NCBI GenBank assembly: GCA_020735665.1
Contig: CP085928.1
Location: 124,001-188,000 of the forward strand
Reading direction: 5' to 3'
DNA from: Lachnospiraceae bacterium GAM79
GTDB lineage: Bacteria; Bacillota; Clostridia; Lachnospirales; Lachnospiraceae
Length of the DNA: 64,000 bases
How positions within the stretch are numbered: position 1 is the stretch's first letter; each line of letters opens with the position of its first letter. Shown in pieces: positions 7,982 to 15,486 of the stretch. The notes under the pieces were generated by a model. The model was given only the letters and a program-made list of their open reading frames with translations, was not told the DNA's origin and did not search any database. Position numbers and translations under genes: made by a program.

Positions 7982-8039
7982 CAGTTGATGGATGCATCAA
8001 CTGGAAAAATAGTTCAGGAACTCCTGAGCTATTTTTTTT
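7982..8039 (+). ncRNA. Two-hairpin RNA ending in a terminator, upstream of the response regulator
   Basis: CAGTTGATG and CATCAACTG (7982-7990, 7995-8003) form a perfect 9-base stem with loop GATG. Immediately after it comes a second hairpin, AAATAGTTCAGG with CCTGAGCTATTT (8007-8018, 8023-8034), followed by an eight-T run. This is a clear intrinsic terminator between the peptide gene and the regulator gene. It could end the peptide transcript or act as a leader attenuator. A 41-codon frame starting at 7914 runs through the terminator, but its AAAGGG abuts the ATG, so I do not call it a gene. The rest of 7792-8145 shows nothing else. Confidence 0.6.
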
Positions 8040-8145
8040 GACTATTTTTGTCTAAGAATGTCGAATAACAAAGTTATTATTGTAAAAAGGAAGAAAACAA
8101 TTTATTATTTTATATAACTTAAGTATGAAGGGAAAGGGGCAAAAG

Positions 8146-8889
8146 ATGAATATCGTCATTTGTGATGATGAAAGAAAAGTAATTGAAGATGTAGGATCGA
8201 TATGCAGAGAATGTTTATCTCCGGATGTCAAATTATATGGATTCCAGTCGGCGGAGAGTTTATTGAAAAATCTTGATAAGATAGAGGGGGATATTGATCT
8301 CTTTATATTAGATATAGAAATGCCGGGCAGGGATGGCTTATGGCTTAGAAAAGAGTTAGAACGATACAGGTATGGAAGCAGTATTATTTATCTGACAAGT
8401 CATGACGAGCTTGTGCAGGAAGCATTTGGAAGATATGTGATAGGATTTGTTGATAAAATCAGTTTTATGAAAAATAACAATAAACTGATTGAAAAGTTAA
8501 GGCTTTTTGAAGAAGAAATGAGTAATAGAGAAGTCCTTCATATAAAAAGTGACCAAGGTAATTTATATATTCACAAGGATAGAATTGTTATGATTACAGC
8601 GGAACATGTATATTCATATATAGAATACATGGTAGATGAAAAGATAAATGGAATTGGTGTGTTGGAAAGAAGTCTTGTTCGTAAATCATTAAAAGATTGG
8701 GAATCAGAGCTTGGGGGTAATTTCTTACGCATAAGTAAGAGTAACATTATTAATATGGAATACATCCAAAACTGCAATAAGAATATTGAGCTGCATGATG
8801 GGCGAATTATAAAAATTCCGAAGATGAATCAACTTAGATGTCAGGAAAGTTATTATAAATTTTGTGATAGAAGGATGAAGTGGAAATAA
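8146..8889 (+). CDS. LytTR-family response regulator (AgrA-like)
   Basis: The N-terminal receiver domain (about residues 1-120) has the acidic pair in ICDDERK, the phosphoacceptor Asp in DLFILDIEMPGRDG (about residue 56) and the conserved Thr/Ser and Lys in YLTSHDE and FVDKIS. The C-terminal LytTR DNA-binding domain (about 130-240) contains YIHKDRIVMITAEHVYSYIEY and FLRISKSNIINMEYI. The start at 8146 is preferred over the longer frame at 8125 because AAAGGGGCAAAAG directly precedes it. It overlaps the kinase gene by 10 bases, forming a two-component operon. Its probable targets are the direct repeats at 7614-7640. Confidence 0.93.
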   Translation: MNIVICDDERKVIEDVGSICRECLSPDVKLYGFQSAESLLKNLDKIEGDIDLFILDIEMPGRDGLWLRKELERYRYGSSIIYLTSHDELVQEAFGRYVIGFVDKISFMKNNNKLIEKLRLFEEEMSNREVLHIKSDQGNLYIHKDRIVMITAEHVYSYIEYMVDEKINGIGVLERSLVRKSLKDWESELGGNFLRISKSNIINMEYIQNCNKNIELHDGRIIKIPKMNQLRCQESYYKFCDRRMKWK

Positions 8890-10217
8890 GTATGAAAATA
8901 TTATTACTAAATAATTTATTGGATATTATGAAGTACATAACAATTTATTCTTTGATTTTTCATGGTAAAATTTATAAAAACAAAGCATCGGTTGTGAAGG
9001 CATTTATACTAACAGCTTTCTTGTTTATGCAAACATTTATTTTACAGAGTGGTAGTTTGATTATTTTAGTTTTTATTTCTTGTTTAATATTGTTGTGTTT
9101 GTATGAGGGAAAATACAAAAATAAAATTATTTTATTTTTGTTAACATGGATATCAGTGAATTATTTGGATACGATTTGCTACCTGTTTTTAGGTGGAGCT
9201 ATAAGAGATAATGTTGTATGGTATTATTCGCATGCACCAGTAAATATAAAGTTAATTGAAAATATAGTTGCAGAATTCATAATATTATTAGTAGCATGGA
9301 TATATACGAGGAATAATCATAAAAGATGGTTTGAAGCGAAACTTAATATTCGACAATGCATATTGTTGTTGGGAGCAATGCTGGGCTTATATATTGTTTT
9401 TATCACATTTATACTTTTTATGGCATATGGAGCACCAGATAAAAGAAATTTATTGAATATAATTTTAATTGCTTCTGCAATAATAACAATATCCTGCATC
9501 CTTGCCTTTTTCCTATATTCCAACCATTTGAAAAAAGAAAATGATCTGAAAACAAAGAATATTGAAGTTCAGGAAGAAAACGACGGCTTGCGGTTGGCGT
9601 TATATGCCAATATGGAAATGATGGATGATGATATGCGGCAATATCGTCATGATAATAGACATCATAGGGCGGTTCTTAAAGAATTGGCTTCTAAAGGAGA
9701 CTTGGAGGAAATAAAAGATTACCTGGTACAGCTTTCAGAACAAGATGAAGATCTGAAGAAGAAAAATGTGCTATATACCGGAAATTATATGGTGGATGCC
9801 ATCATAAATGGAATTATTGCGAAAGAGGCTTATTCAGATGTTAAGTTCCATTGTGAAGGTAAGTTGCCACGAAAATTAATGATTCAGGATGTTGACTTGA
9901 GCGGACTGCTTTCGAATGGTTTGGAAAACGCAGCGGAAGCCTGTTTGCATAGTAATGGTGATAAGTGCGTTCTGTTCAAAGCTGCAAGTTATGAGAACAT
10001 GATTCATTTTGAGATTAAGAATACATATGACAGTACAAGATATAAAGCACTTTCAAAAGGAGATTTTGAAACAACAAAGAAGGATAGTGAATATCATGGA
10101 TATGGAATAGAAAGTATGCGTCGTATTGTAAAGAAATATGATGGTAAGCTGGAGTATATCGTAGAACCGGAGTGGGTGATTACAGATATATACTTACAGC
10201 AAAAAGATGAAATATAA
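8880..10217 (+). CDS. AgrC-like sensor histidine kinase (GHKL ATPase)
   Basis: This membrane kinase of 445 residues has about six hydrophobic segments in residues 1-215. A cytoplasmic coiled region with the H-box MRQYRHDNRHHRAVL (phospho-His about 255) follows, then a GHKL ATPase domain with N-box LSNGLENAAEAC and G-box YHGYGIESMRRIVKKY. This is the layout of peptide-pheromone receptors of the AgrC/ComD class. The start is probably GTG at 8880 after AAGGA, although ATG at 8892 is possible. It is co-transcribed with the regulator at 8146 and followed by a hairpin terminator into which an IS has inserted. The partner peptide may be the 19-mer at 7732. Confidence 0.9.
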   Translation: MEISMKILLLNNLLDIMKYITIYSLIFHGKIYKNKASVVKAFILTAFLFMQTFILQSGSLIILVFISCLILLCLYEGKYKNKIILFLLTWISVNYLDTICYLFLGGAIRDNVVWYYSHAPVNIKLIENIVAEFIILLVAWIYTRNNHKRWFEAKLNIRQCILLLGAMLGLYIVFITFILFMAYGAPDKRNLLNIILIASAIITISCILAFFLYSNHLKKENDLKTKNIEVQEENDGLRLALYANMEMMDDDMRQYRHDNRHHRAVLKELASKGDLEEIKDYLVQLSEQDEDLKKKNVLYTGNYMVDAIINGIIAKEAYSDVKFHCEGKLPRKLMIQDVDLSGLLSNGLENAAEACLHSNGDKCVLFKAASYENMIHFEIKNTYDSTRYKALSKGDFETTKKDSEYHGYGIESMRRIVKKYDGKLEYIVEPEWVITDIYLQQKDEI

Positions 10218-10234
10218 AAAATATGCTTAGAAAC

Positions 10235-10297
10235 AAAAAGTCCTATGATCTGTTGCGTGATTGTGTAAGCCGGTTAGCAGACCATAGGATTCTTTTT
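10235..10297 (+). terminator. Terminator of the two-component operon, disrupted on its 3' side by an IS
   Basis: AAAAAGTCCTATG.TCTG near 10235-10252 pairs with CAGACCATAGGATTCTTTTT at 10278-10297, giving an intrinsic terminator with a long loop. The right arm and the following bases are repeated at 11370-11395 on the far side of the IS481-like element, so the insertion lies at the downstream end of the hairpin. Confidence 0.6.
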
Positions 10298-10304
10298 CCT
10301 TGGT

Positions 10305-11370
10305 TTGTAGGTTTGTCAAACATATGTTACACAGATGCCAGATAATCCTTTAGTACCTGATTTGGAGATTTCCATCCTAATGGACGCATAGGAAAGTTGT
10401 TATAATCCCTGCGATTATACACTTTCAACTGTTTGGCAAAGTCCTCAAAAGAATAAAAAGTATGAGTTGCATAAAAACGCTCATTATCCTTTCGGTGGCT
10501 TCTTTCAACTTTCCCGTTATGTCGTGGTGTAAAGGGTCGTATAACTTTATGGCGAATCCCATGCTGCTTCAGATGCACCTGAAATAGTGTGGGTTTATCA
10601 CGGTGAGTGGTAAAACGATTTGTAAATTCTGCTCCATTATCAGTTTGGATACATTGAATGGGTAACGGAAAGGCTTTCACCAGATGCTCTATAAACATAG
10701 CAGAAGAATACGTGTTGTGTTCTTCAAAAGCCTCTACGAAACGCCATCTGGAATACTCGTCAATGGCAGTATACTGAAAGAATTGTTTGCCGATGACCTT
10801 GGGGTTTTTGAGGCATGCAGAAGGAACAAATTTTACATCAACCTGTATGCGTTGTCCCGGATAATCCATCTGTTCGTAAGGCTTTGGAATATATTTAGGA
10901 TTTGGCGGATGAACTGCCATAATTCCCTGCTTACGGAGAAATCTGTATAGTCCAGGGATGGAACGGGAGTAACCACGCTGCTTGAGTTTAACCCAAAAGA
11001 CAACAAGACCGGCATTGGGATTGCGTCTGCGCATATCAAAGATCAGCTTGATCTCTTCAGGGGTATGTTGGTTTGGATGATGATGGGGTCTGCGAGAGCG
11101 GTCACGAAGGGACTCAATAGAACCATCATAACGTCGTTTCCAACGATAAATGTATTGACGGTTGGTTTTATATTTGATAGCAGCTTTGGTGACACCAAAC
11201 CTTTCAGCGTATTTGATTAAGGATAGACGATACCGCATATCTTGTGTTATAGTAGCCATAGCAGAGAACTCCTTTTTTGTTTTTTTGTTGTGGTGACTAA
11301 AATATAACACAAAAGAAGCATCTCTGCTTTTTTTATATTCAGTTGTAACACATGTATTGTAATCCTACAA
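10305..11370 (-). mobile_element. IS481-like insertion sequence with long flanking direct repeats
   Basis: The element carries one transposase gene. Its ends are imperfect inverted repeats starting TTGTAGG: left 10305-10333 contains TGTAGG, CAA, CAT and TGTTACA blocks, and the right end at 11342-11370 contains the same blocks on the other strand. It is flanked by 26 identical bases (10281-10306 and 11370-11395), or 23 bases outside the terminal TT/AA. That is long for this family, whose target duplications are usually about 4-15 bp. The target is the terminator of the kinase operon. Confidence 0.75.
10327..11259 (-). CDS. IS481-family DDE transposase
   Basis: The protein has 310 residues. 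An N-terminal helix-turn-helix (about residues 15-50: AERFGVTKAAIKYKTNRQYIY) is followed by a linker RSRRPHHHPNQ and a DDE integrase core. Catalytic positions are seen in QRIQVDVKF (first Asp), CIQTDNGAEF (second Asp) and HNGKVERSHRKDNERFY (Glu). The frame opens at 11310, but the ATG at 11259 (MATITQDM) has AAAGGAG upstream. The gene is intact, with no frameshift, so the element may be active. Confidence 0.88.
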   Translation of the reverse strand: MATITQDMRYRLSLIKYAERFGVTKAAIKYKTNRQYIYRWKRRYDGSIESLRDRSRRPHHHPNQHTPEEIKLIFDMRRRNPNAGLVVFWVKLKQRGYSRSIPGLYRFLRKQGIMAVHPPNPKYIPKPYEQMDYPGQRIQVDVKFVPSACLKNPKVIGKQFFQYTAIDEYSRWRFVEAFEEHNTYSSAMFIEHLVKAFPLPIQCIQTDNGAEFTNRFTTHRDKPTLFQVHLKQHGIRHKVIRPFTPRHNGKVERSHRKDNERFYATHTFYSFEDFAKQLKVYNRRDYNNFPMRPLGWKSPNQVLKDYLASV

Positions 11371-11460
11371 CCATAGGATTCTTTTTCCTTGGTTTCTCTT
11401 GACAGGAGTAAAATATAATAGTAACATTAAAAATAAGAAATGGGTTTTCACCGTACAGTT

Positions 11461-11994
11461 TTATAACTCAAGCGGGCTGCTCGTTTCTTTTTTTATTGTT
11501 GTAATATCATGGAGATATTTTTTCCCATCTTCGGAGTGTTTTATTAGAAGAATGGCTGTAAATATATTGTATCTGATTAAAAGGCCGGTTTTGTCATCAT
11601 AAACAGGAATTCCAAATCTGATATCGTATCGATACCAGCCGTATTTAGCGTCCTTGATATGTTTCCTTTCTTTGTTTTCTTCCCATCTCGGATTTTGAGC
11701 AATTTGTATTAGTTCAGGAATTCCTTGTGAAGCAGATGCTTTTGCTTTTTTCCTGGCGCCTTTTAAGGCGAGTCGGCTATTTGATCCGGAATATTCGGAT
11801 GGAAAGTCTGGTCCGATATAAACAAACTCTGAGGTTTCTGTAATTTCATAGCAGTCGGAAATGTAATCTTTAAGATATATTTCAATTTGTTTCCAATCAT
11901 CTTTTGTTAGTCCTTTAAATTTTTTATCATTAATGATAACAATTTTTCTGTTATTTTCATCTGTTATGATATTTACATTTCTATTTGAAGTCAT
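11461..11994 (-). CDS. Hypothetical protein, possible phage/toxin-associated (LPD3/PBECR-like) C-terminus
   Basis: The 177-residue protein has no signal peptide or membrane segment. The N-terminal half is not recognised. The C-terminal part (about residues 85-177) has the run SRLALKGARKKAKA, a WYRYDIRFGIPVYDD segment, and an ending of the form ILLIKHSEDGKKYLHDITTIKKETSS. This ending resembles domains found at the end of large phage-borne or polyvalent proteins (LPD3/PBECR type, often DGKxYLYDIxNIKKE). That resemblance is from memory and needs profile comparison. AAAGGAG lies about 13 bases before the ATG. The gene is a singleton between the IS and the Y-family polymerase and may be mobile cargo. 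Confidence 0.55.
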   Translation of the reverse strand: MTSNRNVNIITDENNRKIVIINDKKFKGLTKDDWKQIEIYLKDYISDCYEITETSEFVYIGPDFPSEYSGSNSRLALKGARKKAKASASQGIPELIQIAQNPRWEENKERKHIKDAKYGWYRYDIRFGIPVYDDKTGLLIRYNIFTAILLIKHSEDGKKYLHDITTIKKETSSPLEL

Positions 11995-12038
11995 AAGTAG
12001 ATATTTTTCTCCTTTATGGATTGTATTTCATTAATTTA

Positions 12039-12082
12039 ATTTCTGGCGCCTGTTTTGTCGACAAGGTCAGCTTACCAGAAAT
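12039..12082. promoter_or_regulatory. 44-bp dyad upstream of the hypothetical gene
   Basis: ATTTCTGG (12039-12046) and CCAGAAAT (12075-12082) are perfect inverted arms around a centre containing TTTTGTCGACAAGG. It lies about 45 bases upstream of the minus-strand start at 11994, so it could be an operator or a structured leader. No T-run is present. Confidence 0.35.
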
Positions 12083-12181
12083 AAAGGAAAAAAGTTTGTA
12101 AATGTAATGAATGGTATGTCTGGATGTAATAACTTGCACTTTATAGTATTTTGCTAAAAGTATGGGTGAAAAATTATAAAC

Positions 12182-12298
12182 TTGTTTTCCCTCTGATATC
12201 CGTTACAATCAGACTTGGAGAGATGACGGCAGAACAGATAACATGTATATTTTATAGAAGTCCGGATATGGCAGAAATGATGTATCTGGACTTTTTTG
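12182..12298 (+). ncRNA. Candidate short transcript (promoter plus terminator) in the 470-base gap
   Basis: TTGTTT (12182-12187) and TACAAT (12204-12209) with 16-base spacing form a plausible promoter. An intrinsic terminator follows at about 12255-12298 (AGTCCGGATA paired with TATCTGGACT, then a T-run). This would make a transcript of about 80 nucleotides with no recognised gene. A 32-codon frame begins at ATG 12223 after GGAG but with too short a spacing, so a small peptide is possible but unsupported. Nothing else is seen between 11995 and 12464 apart from the dyad. Confidence 0.35.
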
Positions 12299-12464
12299 CC
12301 TCAATAATATCCCTGATATAGCACCGAAAACAGGCGGCGCTTTATTAGGTATCCGTATTTTCCCATTGAGAAAACCAACCATTTTACATATAATTGAAGC
12401 GTGGAATAAATGCAGAACAACCGTCGGATGATGGTGATAAGATATACGAAAGGAGCATAGATAA

Positions 12465-13991
12465 ATGGAAGAAAATAAAACGTATATAGCGATTGATCTG
12501 AAATCCTTCTATGCTTCCGTAGAATGTAGAGAGCGGAACAGAGATCCCCTGACGACAAATCTGGTAGTGGCAGATCCGAGCCGGACGGAGAAAACGATCT
12601 GCCTTGCGGTATCTCCATCCCTTAAGGCATATGGAATACCGGGCAGGGCGAGACTATTTGAGGTTGTTCAGAAGGTGCGAGAAGCAAATAATATAAGAAG
12701 ACGGAATATACCGGATCATCATTTTACCGGAGCATCGGATGACAGCACGAAGCTGGGGACAGATCCGACTCTTCAGCTGGATTATATTATTGCTCCGCCG
12801 CGCATGGCGCTTTATATGGAATACAGTACACGGATCTACGACATTTATTTGAAATACATTGCACCGGAGGATATCCATATTTATTCGGTGGATGAGGTAT
12901 TTATGGATGTGACCGGCTATCTGAATACCTATCATATGACAGCCAGAGAGCTTGCTATGACGATGATACAGGATGTGTTAAAGACGACAGGAATCACAGC
13001 GACGGCGGGAATCGGAACCAATCTGTATCTTTGTAAGATCGCGATGGATATTGTGGCGAAGCATATCGAACCGGATAAGGATGGAGTGCGGATCGCGGAG
13101 CTGGATGAAATGTCATACCGCAGGAAGCTCTGGAGTCACAAGCCGATCACAGATTTCTGGCGTGTCGGTCAGGGCTACGCGAAGAAATTAGCCGAATATG
13201 GACTATACACGATGGGCGATGTGGCGAGATGCTCGGTCGGAAAGACAAATGAATTATATAATGAAGATTTACTGTATAAGCTATTTGGCATTAATGCAGA
13301 GCTGCTGATCGATCATGCATGGGGATATGAGCCTTGCACGATGGAGCAGATCAAGGCATATAAACCGGAGACAAATAGTATTTGCACCGGACAGGTACTG
13401 CATTGTCCGTATGATTTTGATAAGACAAGGCTGGTTGTGAAGGAAATGACCGATCTTATGGCGCTTGATCTGGTGGACAAGGGACTTGTTACGGATCAGA
13501 TCGTGCTTACGATCGGATATGATATTGATAATCTGACAGATCCGGCGAGAAAGAAGAGATATAAAGGCGCTGTTACAACGGATCGTTATGGACGAAAGGT
13601 TCCGAAGCATGCGCATGGAACGATCAATCTGAAGCGGCAGACCTCATCGACGCAGATGCTTATGGATGCGGTAATGGAACTGTATGACCGGATCGTTGAC
13701 AAGGATCTTTTGATCCGGAGGATCAATATTACCGCGAATAAACTGGCGGATGAACATACTGTCGCGAATGACGATGCGTATGAGCAGCTTGATTTTTTTA
13801 CAGATTATGAGGCTGTAAAAAAACAAAGGGAAAAAGAGGAAGCAGATCTGGATCGGGAACGTCACATGCAGGAAGCTATGCTCAGTATTAAGAAAAAATA
13901 TGGGAAAAATGCAATTCTGAAGGGGATGAACCTGCAGGAGGGAGCAACGGCGAAAGACAGAAATGCACAGATCGGCGGACATAAGGCATAA
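12465..13991 (+). CDS. Y-family translesion DNA polymerase (UmuC/UvrX type)
   Basis: This damage-bypass polymerase has 508 residues. Palm motifs are AIDLKSFYASVEC (first catalytic Asp about residue 9) and IYSVDEVFMDVTGYL (Asp/Glu about 144-145). TAGIGTNLYLCKIAMDIVAKH is the family helix-hairpin-helix and thumb region, and the little-finger domain covers about 290-430. The C-terminus is highly charged. The start follows AAAGGAG at 12450-12456. The gene sits directly upstream of a YolD-like protein, the usual partner of Firmicutes mobile or SOS-type Y-polymerases. I could not find a convincing LexA box in the upstream 160 bases. Confidence 0.92.
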   Translation: MEENKTYIAIDLKSFYASVECRERNRDPLTTNLVVADPSRTEKTICLAVSPSLKAYGIPGRARLFEVVQKVREANNIRRRNIPDHHFTGASDDSTKLGTDPTLQLDYIIAPPRMALYMEYSTRIYDIYLKYIAPEDIHIYSVDEVFMDVTGYLNTYHMTARELAMTMIQDVLKTTGITATAGIGTNLYLCKIAMDIVAKHIEPDKDGVRIAELDEMSYRRKLWSHKPITDFWRVGQGYAKKLAEYGLYTMGDVARCSVGKTNELYNEDLLYKLFGINAELLIDHAWGYEPCTMEQIKAYKPETNSICTGQVLHCPYDFDKTRLVVKEMTDLMALDLVDKGLVTDQIVLTIGYDIDNLTDPARKKRYKGAVTTDRYGRKVPKHAHGTINLKRQTSSTQMLMDAVMELYDRIVDKDLLIRRINITANKLADEHTVANDDAYEQLDFFTDYEAVKKQREKEEADLDRERHMQEAMLSIKKKYGKNAILKGMNLQEGATAKDRNAQIGGHKA

Positions 13992-14006
13992 AGAGGTATA
14001 TATAAC

Positions 14007-14441
14007 ATGCAGGATCAGAACAACCATAAATATGATGATATCATTCATTTGGAACACCCTGTTTCAAAGACACATCCGCAGATGTCACTCTATGACCGGG
14101 CGGCACAATTTGCGCCATTTGCAGCATTGACAGGACATGCGGCGGCGATTCGTGAGACTGCCAGACGGACAGATGAGAAACGGGTGCTCAGTGATGAAGT
14201 ATTGGAAGAATTGAATGAGAAACTAAACATTATTTCAGCAAATATAGGTACAGAACAGTTAGTGGATATTACCTATTTCGTACAGGATGAGAGAAAAGCC
14301 GGAGGAGAATATGTTACGCATTCCGGTATCGTTAAGCGAATCGATCTGTACAGGAGAGCGGTGATCATGGCAGATGCAACGATCATACCGATTGAAGATA
14401 TCAGTCGGATAGAAAGCGATCTGTTTTCCGGTTTGGAGTAA
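14007..14441 (+). CDS. YolD-like protein
   Basis: The 144-residue protein carries the YolD-type signature HPVSKTHPQMSLYDRAAQFAPFAALTG near residues 17-45 and ends with a small beta-rich segment (GIVKRIDLYRRAVIMADATIIPIEDI). YolD proteins are small partners encoded next to Y-family polymerases in Firmicutes and are proposed to act as UmuD-like accessories. Here the gene follows the polymerase stop by 15 bases and is probably co-transcribed. The ATG at 14007 follows AAAGAGG. No terminator is obvious before the next promoter at 14486. Confidence 0.85.
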   Translation: MQDQNNHKYDDIIHLEHPVSKTHPQMSLYDRAAQFAPFAALTGHAAAIRETARRTDEKRVLSDEVLEELNEKLNIISANIGTEQLVDITYFVQDERKAGGEYVTHSGIVKRIDLYRRAVIMADATIIPIEDISRIESDLFSGLE

Positions 14442-14485
14442 CGTAAAAATCATATGATAATATGATAATGCCTGAAAATTACACC

Positions 14486-14515
14486 TTTACAGTATTTGTT
14501 AATAGATGCTATAAT
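14486..14515 (+). promoter_or_regulatory. Promoter of the nfnAB operon
   Basis: TTTACA at 14486-14491 and a perfect TATAAT at 14510-14515 are separated by 18 bases, about 84 bases before the nfnA start. The intervening leader shows no strong hairpin. Confidence 0.6.
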
Positions 14516-14598
14516 GGACCATATTGTGCGATTTCGGCAGTGTAGTATTCCTGAGTCTTGTGTGGAGAGTCGGGAAAAGAGAAAGGAAGGATAAAAAC

Positions 14599-15486
14599 GT
14601 GTTTAAGATTGTTAGAACAGAAGCGTTGACAGATGCAATCTATCTTATGGACGTGGAAGCACCAAGAGTAGCAAAGAATTGTCTTCCGGGTCAGTTTGTA
14701 ATCGTAAGAGGCTCAGAAGATGGAGAGAGAATTCCTCTTACAATCTGCGATTATTCAAGAGAAGCAGGCACGATCACTATTGTATTCCAGGTAGTAGGTG
14801 CAGCAACAGAGATGATGAAGAATTTAAAGGCTGGAGACAGCTTTACAGATTTTGTTGGACCGCTTGGCCGTCCGTCGGAATTAGTAGAAGAAGATTTAGA
14901 GACATTAAAGAATAAGAAGATCTTATTTGTAGCCGGTGGTGTAGGAACCGCACCTGTATATCCACAGGTAAAATGGTTACATGAGCATGGAGTAGCCGCT
15001 GATGTTATCATCGGTGGAAGATCCAAAGAGCTTATCATTCTGGAAGAGCAGATGAAGGCAGTTGCCGGAAATCTCTACATTACAACAGACGATGGTTCAT
15101 ATGGAAGCAAGGGCGTTGTTACAAATGAGATTCAGAAGCTTGTAGACGCAGGCAACAAATATGATGTATGCGTAGCAATCGGACCGATGATCATGATGAA
15201 GTTCGTTTGTAAGCTTACAAAAGAGCTTGAGATCCCTACAGTTGTCAGCCTGAATCCGATCATGGTAGACGGTACCGGTATGTGTGGTGCATGCCGAGTA
15301 ACAGTTGGCGGCGAAGTAAAATTCGCATGTGTAGACGGACCTGAATTTGACGGACATCTTGTAAACTTCGAAGAAGCTATGGAGCGTCAGCAGATCTATA
15401 AGACACAGGAAGGCAGAGCATATCTTGCAGCCAAGGAAGGCGACACCCATCATGGTGGATGCGGACAGTGTGGAGGTGACAAATAA
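14599..15486 (+). CDS. nfnA: NfnA-like FAD/[2Fe-2S] subunit of NADH-dependent ferredoxin:NADP+ oxidoreductase
   Basis: This flavoprotein of 295 residues belongs to the dihydroorotate dehydrogenase electron-transfer/sulfide dehydrogenase family. It shows FAD-binding (ERIPLTICDY), NAD-binding (LFVAGGVGTAPVYPQVKWLHEHG) and a C-terminal cysteine cluster (MCGACRVTVGG, FACVDGPEFDG) for the [2Fe-2S] centre. The C-terminus is glycine/cysteine-rich (GGCGQCGGDK). The open frame begins at 14524, but GTG at 14599 follows GGAAGG by about nine bases and gives the normal N-terminus VFKIVRTEAL. The stop overlaps the next start (TAATG). With NfnB it would bifurcate electrons between NADPH, NAD+ and ferredoxin. 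Confidence 0.88.
   Translation: MFKIVRTEALTDAIYLMDVEAPRVAKNCLPGQFVIVRGSEDGERIPLTICDYSREAGTITIVFQVVGAATEMMKNLKAGDSFTDFVGPLGRPSELVEEDLETLKNKKILFVAGGVGTAPVYPQVKWLHEHGVAADVIIGGRSKELIILEEQMKAVAGNLYITTDDGSYGSKGVVTNEIQKLVDAGNKYDVCVAIGPMIMMKFVCKLTKELEIPTVVSLNPIMVDGTGMCGACRVTVGGEVKFACVDGPEFDGHLVNFEEAMERQQIYKTQEGRAYLAAKEGDTHHGGCGQCGGDK

Noticed and set aside
7914-8040. 41-codon frame between the peptide gene and the response regulator
   Set aside because: Its putative ribosome binding site touches the ATG and the frame runs through an obvious terminator hairpin.
12300-12464. LexA/SOS box before the Y-family polymerase
   Set aside because: I looked for a GAAC-N-GTTC type dyad and found only a weak half site (AGAACAACCG), so no SOS control is claimed.
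13644-14057. 137-codon minus-strand frame opposite the polymerase/YolD genes
   Set aside because: Antisense shadow of two clear genes, with low-complexity hydrophobic translation.
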